From contig JBHGNT010000012.1 in the NCBI GenBank assembly GCA_043228905.1, positions 5,828,001 to 5,892,000 of the forward strand: DNA of 64,000 nt. The letters run 5' to 3'. Shown one piece after another: positions 56,401-64,000 of this stretch (its first letter is position 1; every line of letters begins with the position of its first letter). The notes under the pieces are model-generated. The model was not told the origin of the DNA, ran no database searches, and was given only the letters and a program-made list of their open reading frames with translations. This stretch comes from Azolla caroliniana. Lineage: Eukaryota; Polypodiophyta. The translations under genes were made by a program, and so were the position numbers.

Positions 56401-59400
56401 TATATAGAGACCCACCAATGCATAGCGAGTAAACTCCCAGATGTTATCTCCCATTAGGTAATCAATTGTGCTTGCTCCTCCTTTTGGGTTCCAACGTTTC
56501 AAAGCATCTGATCTGGGTCATTGTGACAATCCGTTATATATCACAAATCCATGTGCACTTCCCAAGGCTGGAAAGTGTTTGCCATATTCCGTTACTTCAC
56601 TCATATCTTGATCTTGTCTCTTTAGAACAACCTCATCTGGCATAACTTGTCCATAAACAGCCTCAGTGGTGTCAAGCATAGTTGTTTGTTCATCCTTAGT
56701 TCTTGCATTGAAGTCTCCTAATAGTATTATGCCCCCCATTGTAACAAATCTTATGATATCCTCATATAATGGTAGATATGGTGATTCTCCAAGAGGTGCA
56801 AAGCTTGATTAGGCAGATGGAAAGTAGCAAATTGCAATATATAGTTCCCTAAAATCCCCTCTTTTGATTCGTATCTACATATATGTGCCTCTACATCCTT
56901 ATGAACAACATACACTCTATTATGGAGCTTCTTTTTGTAAAGCATAGCCACTCCTCTAAAGCCTCTATTGCTTCTTGTCTCTGTGTTTGGTAACAACATA
57001 CCAACTCCCATCGATATTTTTACCTGAAATAATTGAGTTCACTATATATGGTAGACCTATTGGCTTGGCAGCAGATCATGCATATCTATGCTTTGATGTG
57101 ATTTATGGATGCACAAGTGATGTATATGCTGAGAAGGAGAGTGGGCTGGTTAAATACCAATTTACTCAGGAGACAATTGATGTGTATAGTTTTGGAGAAT
57201 ATAATGGCATGCCAGATTTGGATCCTTCCACATCCCTAGATGAAGTCATTGCATAAAGCAAACACAAATGTCTTTCCCCATACAACAGGCAATGCACCCA
57301 AACTTGGTGATGTGATACAAAATAGTTGGTATGATGAGAAATGTCATGCTACAAGGAAATGCTTGCAGCATGAAGTAACTTGGGATATTGAAACCCACAA
57401 ACAACAACAGCAGCCTTCCAACACCTCGTGAGGAAGAAGAAGAGATTGTATTTATTTAAATTTGAAGAGCACGTGTGTCGCTTATTCCTAGGACCATATA
57501 AAATATCACGGAAAATGTTTAATGAGGGATGTTAGAAGTATTGAGAATCGATTAGATAGGCATATCGAGTTACATTCATAGAGATGTATATCTGAAAACA
57601 AACTTTCTATTATATATGAGCGTAACTGACAATGGTAGTCCACCCATGCTCTCACACCTTAGAGCTTAGATGGGATCTGGACTAGTCGACCACAAAATTA
57701 GTGGGGACAGAAAATAGTCGCAGCCATTGTGTAAGACAAAGATGGCGGATATTTATATTCTTTGTTTGGTCTTAGTGTCACATTGAATATGCAAGTCAGT
57801 TGATAGTAGTGGGGATATTCCTTTCTTGTCGACTGACTTGTCATTTAATATGTCCCAGCTCCCTAGATACAAGCTAGTGCTAAATAGTACTTATGTAAAG
57901 TCAATGGCATATGCTTAAAGACTAAGTACATCTTAACTTGCCAATAGAGAATATTATTCTAGTCGATCTGACTAGTTAATCCTATTACCCTACTTCCCTC
58001 TTTCCTAAATACATTCTGTCCTACTCATCTATGGTTTCTCACATTGACACCTCATCAACCCATATGGTCGGTTTGCACAATAGCTACTCCTCATTTGGGG
58101 TGCTATCAGAAAATGTGCACTCTAAGGGGCAACCTACTCACAACTGACCTCACATAGGTTGGCATGAATATGCAATGGTATTATATGCTATCCCCAGGTA
58201 CCCCATCTCCCCCACCCACATGGCTCACATCCATGTGAATCCACCGTTTTTACTCCACAAAATGTTAGAAATGCCATTGATTGGCTACAATTTAAGGAGG
58301 CCCAGGATCATCATGGATTGGTAGGTGAGTACTTTATCTATGCCCGTGACACCTTGCTCCCATTGCAAGTACACATCTTTAATAGAGCTGCGTGAAGGCT
58401 TCCCTACTAGATGGTCAGAACATACCATAGTGCCAATCCTCAAGAGTGGAGACTCCATGATGCCAAGCAACTATAGGACAATCATGATTAGCCATTACTT
58501 GGCTAAACTTTATGGTTTGATCGTAGAGTCAGAATTGAGTATATGGGCAGGGCAAAATGGCCGCCTTTCAGCTGGACAACCAGGCTTTCAGAAGGGGTTC
58601 AGTGCTTTGGATCACCTATTGACCCTCTGAGCCCTTATTGGGGAAGATAGAGCCATCATAAGAGGATTTATTGCTGCTTTTTGGATTTCTGAAAAGCCTT
58701 TGACACTGCCATGTGCTCAACCTATGCCACGATGAGAAGCCCTTGGTGTCCCTATAGATATGTAATGGGGAATTAGGCACCCTATGTATCCATGTTAGGC
58801 AAAGTGGTCTCCCAATGGTTTGTCAGAGGCTGTGGCTAGTACAATTTGAGTAAAACAAGGATGCCTACTATCTATCACCCTTGTCAGTCTCTATATTGAG
58901 GAGGTATCACATTACATAAAGAAATTTGGGGGTTTGGGAGTATGCCTAGTGGGTATAGTCATACAAATACTAGTATATGCTGATGATATTGTGCTGATTT
59001 CCAACACTCCGGAGGGATTACAAAGACATCTAAACGCCTTAAGAGTATATTGTACGGGCAAAGGTTTGTCAATAAACATGGATAAAACTAAAGCAATGGT
59101 GTTTAACACCACTCAAGCATGGCAATATAAGAACCATATTTCTTCTTGGGAGAGTAAAAGGTTGCATTGGCACACTCCTACATGTACCTACACGTAACAT
59201 TCATAGGAGGCTGCTTGGGCCAAAGTTTTGTGTGGATATGCAGCGCTTTATTTGCACATTTGCAGTTTCAAGAGTCATGAACTTAAACTGTAGCTGTTTG
59301 ATAAACTTTTGACACCAACTCTCCTCTATGGAGCAGAAATGTGGGCACCGAGTCTTAACAAGGCAAACGATTGGAAATATTTATGACCTTTATTCTCAAT

Positions 59401-62002
59401 GATTGCCCACGTGATAAGGATTAAAACATTCGTGGCCTATGATATAACCCAGGTAGAGATGAGAGCAGCCCATCATTGAGGCATTATTCTGAATAGTTAC
59501 ATGTATCCAATGGCTTCAAGAGCCCCCTAAATGAAGGGGCTCAAGGTTTGGCACTTATATCATTAAAACAACTAGGTGAACATGAAGACCTTCATTGTTG
59601 GTATGGGGTCATGAACTTAAACTGTAGCTGTTTGATAAACTTTTGACACCAACTCTCCTCTATGGAGCAGAAATGTGGGGACTGAGTCTTAACAAGGCAA
59701 ACGATTGGAAATATTTATGATCTTTATTCTCAATGATTGCCCACGTGATAAGGATTAAAACATTCGTGGCCTATGATATAACCCAGGTAGAGATGAGAGC
59801 AGCCCATCATTGAGGCATTATTCTGAATAGTTACATGTATCCAATGGCTTCAAGAGCCCCCTAAATGAAGGGGCTCAAGGTTTGGCACTTATATCATTAA
59901 AACAACTAGGTGAACATGAAGACCTTCATTGTTGGTATGAGGAAATGCTAAATATGGCCAAAGTGAAAAAGGATATAGTGATCTGAACTGATATTATTAA
60001 CTTGGAAAACAAGATAACATGGATGAGCCCCAAAATATCACCTTTGGTAGGAAGATTGGCCACAACAAGACACGTTTTACACACATCGGAGTATGGATTT
60101 ATCATCAGGCCATTTTGCATGGACATACATCTATCCTATGTGTTGCACAGTGTGATAGGGCAACTATGAACTTCATCACATCAGTTGGAGATTGAGGTAG
60201 GCAAAATATAGGGATACCTCTAGAAGAATGAATTTGGCAATTGTGTCATCAAGGAGTGGAATTTGAAGAACACATGTTTGTCATTGTAGTGTTTTTTATG
60301 AAATAAGAATGAGATACCATTGCCTCTTTAAGCAAAGGCTTTGGCCAACTATGCAAGTTAATGGAATATGAGGACCAATGGTGCTTGGGACTTTTCTTGC
60401 TAGAACTCAAGAGACACTAGGAAAAGTTGTTGAAGGACAAAAGTAAACCCACACAAGCTCATCAACAAAGAACAATCACAATTTTCTTTAGTCCCATCAC
60501 TTCTATTCATGTTACAAGTCAATCAAGGGCTACATAAATGGGCTCCCGACAAGGACATAACAAATGGGTTACAATAGATCAGACAATAGCAATTTGTCAT
60601 GCACGTAGGTCCCGGCCCTATGGTCCACGATCTCACCATCCTTGTCATCAACAGATGAAGGCCATTATCTCCCGCCATAACAGGTGCTTCCCTTGCTTCA
60701 GAGACCTCTCCATTCTGGATCGGTCTATGCTAGAGATCTTTCGAAGACAAAATTTATAATATTTCTGACTTGAGAATGTTACATGTGCCAATAATAAGAT
60801 TCTGTAGTTTCTTTTTATCTCATTTACATTTATGTTTACTTAGTAACATTTATTTTATTTTGATTTGTTCTCAATGAGGGTACCACTTAATATGTAATCT
60901 CATATTTGGTCTTATAGGCCATTTTGGTGTCTTAAAAGACATTAATATATCTTTCTTTGTTTCTTCTTTCTTTTTGTAACCCAATATTTCAGTTTTTAGT
61001 TTCATTCAGCAACAAAACTTTTACACAAAAACAAAAGCTAGAATGATTTTTATGACGGAATTTATGTCTTTTGTTTCTTGGTAGGTCCAGGAATATGTGG
61101 AGGCAGCAACATTTCTGGAATTTTGTAAAACAGGGAAACTTCTTACATTGGATGATGTGAATAACAGTTTCTTGGATCTTAAAGATGCATCTGACAATGC
61201 TTTCAAGTTGAATCTGTTGGATTATCTCCTTGGGGTATGTATATTTTTTAATATCTAAATAACTGATATTTTCAAAAGTCCCAAATATTTGAATAACGGA
61301 ATAATTGTTTAAAGATTGGTTTGGTAAAGCAATACGTTTTTTGCATTATGTTTTGACTACCATAGATTGGTGATCTAACTGGAGAACTTATGAGGTTGGC
61401 CATAAGTTGCGTGACAGAAGGTGAGATAGTTTTCGCCAAGGAGATTTGTAATTTCGTGAGGTCTTTGTATATGAGGTTGACCCTTATTGCTCAAGAGGTA
61501 GACGATTCGTGGGAAATGAAGCAAAAAATGGAAGTCATGCTTCAAAGTCTAATGAAGATTGAGAACAGTGAGTTTCTTTCATATGTTAACTCTGCAAGTT
61601 CCTTTTGTCATAATGTTTTTTGTTCATAACATGAGCTTTGCATTATAGAAGCTTTTATCATTGTTTAACTGATTGCCATGATAATTTTTCATTTTTGCAC
61701 AAAATGAAAGTCATATATATAGAAGCCCTTGCCCTCATATAAAATGTTTTTAATGCAATGTTGATAATTTATTGACATGTTCATATTGATTTGATAACGA
61801 AAGATCCCAAGTAATGAGAAGAATTGTAATATTTAGTGAACAAACTGAAATTGAAAGTTTTGAAATTGTTAGATTTATTACTGATCGATCTATGTTTGCT
61901 GCTTAATTTTCACTGTATATAATAGCTTGCTATACAGTTCATGTCCGAGGATCGGAATATTTCCCTGGTGCTGTTGCAGGAGATGAAATGGAGGAAAGAT
62001 GA
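50402..62002 (+). CDS. TSNAX: Translin-associated factor X (TRAX), seven coding exons
   Basis: TRAX is the catalytic partner of translin in the C3PO RNase complex, which cleaves small RNAs. Coding exons by splice sites and phase: 50402-50567, 52189-52268, 53639-53718, 54806-54947, 61085-61234, 61366-61567 and 61926-62002 (TGA). All introns have GT..AG ends and phases join in frame, giving 298 codons, near the usual length of about 290. Diagnostic residues include RERLVKASRDVTMYSKKVIF, AKELQGAEFWKFRKAYSPG, VQEYVEAATF, LLDYLLGIGDLTGELMRLA, MLQSLMKIEN and VHVRGSEYFPG. The acidic EYVEA and DLTGE motifs form the RNase site in this family and are intact. Start choice: 50402 adds a Ser-rich leader, while 50555 has the ideal plant context AACAATGGC and gives 247 codons. 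The first exon is inferred from frame and phase; the others are supported by homology. Confidence 0.88.
50480..50550 (+). repeat. Serine-coding TCTTCA repeat in TRAX exon 1
   Basis: This is a run of TCTTCA and TCATCA units just before the 50555 ATG. In the frame of the upstream ATG it codes for an almost pure serine tract. If translation starts at 50555 it is 5' untranslated sequence. Confidence 0.85.
50568..52188 (+). other. TRAX intron 1
   Basis: The intron is 1621 bp, from GTTAGT to CGCAG. It is AT-rich. A tRNA-like B box (GGTTCAAGTCC, 51154-51164) lies within it without a convincing A box. No gene was seen inside. Confidence 0.65.
52269..54805 (+). other. TRAX introns 2 and 3a, interrupted by exon 53639-53718
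   Basis: These two introns (52269-53638 and 53719-54805) begin GTAAGT and GTGAGT and end TTAG and ACAG. They are AT-rich with short repeats such as CCTTCAGAATGGCAACT (around 54260-54380). No transposon with coding remains was recognised. Confidence 0.7.
56440..57020 (-). pseudogene. Inverted endonuclease segment of the LINE
   Basis: The minus strand here codes for the middle of the LINE endonuclease: FRGVAMLYKKKLHNRV, FATFHLP, then GGIILLGDFNARTKDEQ and STIDYLMGDNIW. The GDFNA and TIDYLM motifs are standard in L1-type endonucleases. The flanking parts of the same domain (YIETHQ before, AADHAYLCF after) lie on the plus strand, so only this block is turned round. Confidence 0.85.
59273..59940. 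repeat. 334-bp tandem duplication in the LINE
   Basis: GTCATGAACTTAAACTGTAG occurs at 59274 and 59608. The two 334-bp units differ at only a few sites (for example GGGCACCGAG against GGGGACTGAG), so the duplication is more recent than the decay of the LINE. Confidence 0.9.
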
Positions 62003-62290
62003 GTTTATTGACATGATAGTCTTGAAATAGCTATATTCATTGGAAGCTCTATTTTATGGCTGTAGTATACTGGTTTATGACCTAATGCTTGGGCATGCCA
62101 TTTGAGAACATGTTTTTTCTAAGTAATTCAGATATCATGTTCAAATGTGAAATTGTATTCAAGTTTTGTGAATGCTAACGCTGATGTAATCAAGAAAGAT
62201 ATTAAAATACATTTCTTATTCCATTGAGTCATGCTAAATACATTTGAGAAAGAGAGATAGGGGAAGACAAAGAGTAGAAGATTATTCTCA
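62003..62290 (+). other. TRAX 3' untranslated and flanking region
   Basis: AT-rich sequence after the TGA, with several AATAAA-like strings but none clearly better than the rest. No coding frame was seen. Confidence 0.5.
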
Positions 62291-62301
62291 CATACATTTG
62301 A

Positions 62302-62520
62302 GATGGATGTAGTTCAATTGGAAGGGTTGTCCAATAGGAGAGTAGAAGGTCAAGTGTTCAAGCCCCAGATCCTAGAAGATTGTGTATAATTGTTTTACTT
62401 TGTCATATTTGTAATTCCAGTAGGCTATGTAGCCATACATAATAGATAGATTATTGTACTTTGTTGTATTTGAAATTCCAGTAGGCTATAGCCATGCCTG
62501 ATAGATAGATTTTCTTATTA
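62302..62520 (+). repeat. tRNA-derived SINE-like sequence
   Basis: TAGTTCAATTGG (62310-62321) matches the pol III A-box pattern, and TGTTCAAGCCC (62355-62365), 45 bases later, matches the B box with one change. This is normal tRNA spacing. The following sequence contains two copies of a stretch with ATTCCAGTAGGCTAT and TGATAGATAGATT. There is no tRNA cloverleaf, so a SINE head is the better reading. Confidence 0.5.
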
Positions 62521-64000
62521 TCCATATTGAGACCAAAAGTGAAACACTTTCACACTATCTTTGGGGTCTGCTCGAGAATTTTTCAACTGAATGTTGTGAT
62601 TTAAGTGTGGGAGAAATGTGTGGAGGTATATGTGGTGAAAGCAGATATGAGCATGCTTGAAGGTGGTGCTTTATTGTGGAGTGATTGAAGAGAATGTGAG
62701 CTAACTTGTATGGAAGCTATAATATCTATGTACTCGAGAAGTTTGCAAATGAATGTTGTAATTGAGAGTATGCATTGTGTTTGTGATGGAAATGTGTGGA
62801 GGTATAGGATTGGATCTGCAATGTGACGAAAACAAAAACATGATCAAAGGTGAGGCATTGTAGTACTATAGACGGTTAGCAAAATGTGTATGTACAAATT
62901 TCCCCTTGCATGTATCGAATGCTTGATCTCACATAAGAGAAAATGTGAGGTACGTTGTATGATGTGGATGGTGGAAGAGTTTGTGCTTCCATATGTTAGG
63001 TAACAAATGTTTTGTTGTGATGCCTTGTGTAAAGAAATCTGAGAGGGAAAAACAAAAAAAGTGAAATGTAACTTCCATTCTAATCTAAGAAGATAGAAAA
63101 ATAATACATATAGGCTAGGGTAAAAAACCTCATGGTGAGGGTAAAAGACGCGAGCAACCTACATGTCCATACACAACACTACCACAAGATATCAACAAAT
63201 TCCCCCTATGAATGATGTGGTGAACAACCACTTGGCACATACATAGGAAGGCACAAAAGGAAGCATAAAGCTTTAGAAAACATGTAGTTGGTCCTAGTTT
63301 ATCAGACGGAACAAGCATAGGGCACCGATTCACCAACGAAACACGAGAGAAGGTTTTGGTGCAACACTTCGAAGGGAGCCGACCTAGACTTCTATGCGTC
63401 AAAGTGGTAGAAATTGTTTCTTTTTCCCTCTGTGTATGTTGTTGCAAGAACTTTCAGCAAGGTGAGGTAACCTTCACAACATTCTTGTTGTTGTAAGAAC
63501 CTACTTTTCCATTTCTTAGTCACATTTCAACACTTTTTCAAGAGGTATTTTTCCTCTCTCAATCTACAAACAATAAATATATATTTACTTTTTTCTGGTT
63601 TACAAAAGGGAGGAGTGTTTGCCTATTTGATGTGAGATTGTGAAATAGAAGTTGTGTGTTAATCACTTTCCATTGATCCTAGGCTCACATACAAGTGGGT
63701 TGTTGTCTATAGGGGTCATACATAGTTCTTTTTTGTTTTTTCCTACGATGATAGTTGCATATACATAAAAAATTTCCCTCGAAGATAGTTGTGCTTGAGA
63801 CCAGCTAGCAAGTAGCGTCCCAACTATCATTAGGCGCTTAGAGTTGTAATCAAGAAAGTTTTCATTACCATCTAATTATCGAATACAATCATATAATGGA
63901 CGTATTCACATTACCCCATTGGACAAACTAGGTTAGGTTATTCTTGTAAATAGCATAAAGGGCATTTGCCCTAGTTTGGTTAGTATATAACCAACTTTGT
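62521..64000. other. No gene recognised
   Basis: AT-rich sequence. Two imperfect copies of a segment with AATGTGTGGAGGTATA occur at about 62615 and 62790. ACAAATTCCCCCT near 63195 resembles the complement of a polypurine tract, but no element ends could be paired with it. Confidence 0.45.

Larger units (their letters stand above)
55248..60990 (+). pseudogene. Decayed L1-type LINE in the TRAX intron
   Basis: Plus-strand order: a charged coiled-coil-rich ORF1-like region (55248-56175), then the start of an endonuclease (MTIWNCNGS at about 56318, YIETHQ). Next comes an inverted block (about 56440-57020). The endonuclease end follows (GLAADHAYLCFDV, 57060), then a linker and reverse transcriptase (WSEHTIVPILKSGD, PSNYRTIMISHYLAKL, QPGFQKGFSALDHL, ILVYADDIVLIS at about 58980). 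After that the frame decays. A 334-bp tandem duplication lies at 59273-59940. The 3' end is placed near 60990 by loss of recognisable sequence, and no target duplication was identified. Many stops show it is inactive. Confidence 0.82.
54948..61084 (+). other. Large TRAX intron (6.1 kb) hosting a LINE
   Basis: The intron runs from GTATTT after the codons for KAYSPG to TTGGTAG before VQEYVEAATF. Near its start is a CT run (54993-55011) and an array of CTCTGTGTCCTCTG/TTTTCTGCAATG units to about 55180. Most of the rest is the LINE described separately. Flanking exons are intact, so the gene may still be spliced normally. Confidence 0.85.

Noticed and set aside
63130-63447. 105-codon minus-strand frame
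   Set aside because: Composition is not protein-like, there is no domain and no exon signals, and the polypurine-tract-like string inside suggests repeat debris.

Overview
The window is nuclear DNA of a land plant: a 50-kb stack of transposable elements followed by one split, intron-bearing host gene. The host gene (about 50.4-62.0 kb, + strand) encodes translin-associated factor X (TRAX). Its exons match plant TRAX sequences as I remember them. The mix of Ty3/gypsy, Ty1/copia and L1-type elements fits a large plant genome, and a non-flowering lineage is possible, but the sequence does not fix the species.

0-33 kb is a nest of LTR retrotransposons, almost all coding on the minus strand. From the window edge inward: gypsy-1 (1-6719, apparently intact, 3' LTR cut by the window start) abuts the integrase gene of copia-A (6720-9334). 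Copia-A abuts the 3' LTR of copia-C (9335-13467). Copia-C abuts the gag of copia-D (13468-15249). Copia-D abuts the 3' part of gypsy-3. The other halves of the first four elements lie left of the window. Gypsy-3 (15250-16651 and 29445-about 33200) is split inside its reverse transcriptase by gypsy-2 (16652-29444, LTRs of 1.08 and 1.18 kb). Gypsy-2 is split inside its own reverse transcriptase by copia-B (19275-24933).

33-43 kb holds older debris and two clean insertions. Two copies of a small non-autonomous DNA transposon (33199-33676 and 40456-40902) lie in opposite orientations; the second has a perfect 8-bp target duplication, as in hAT elements. A 5'-truncated L1-type LINE (35646-38093) keeps an open frame of 788 codons and a 15-19 bp target duplication. 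A very decayed gypsy-4 spans 38.3-42 kb.

43-50.4 kb contains degraded plus-strand reading frames: one resembling a Ulp1-type cysteine protease (about 46.6-46.9 kb) and one resembling FAR1/SWIM or Mutator-like transposase proteins (48.0-50.2 kb). The second is interrupted by a solo LTR (48230-48944) with a perfect 5-bp target duplication. Similar CATGACC minisatellites lie at both ends of this block.

50.4-62.0 kb is the TRAX gene, with seven coding exons and consistent intron phases. Its third intron (6.1 kb) carries a decayed LINE whose endonuclease segment is inverted. 62.0-64 kb holds the 3' flank, with a tRNA-like SINE head and no recognisable gene.
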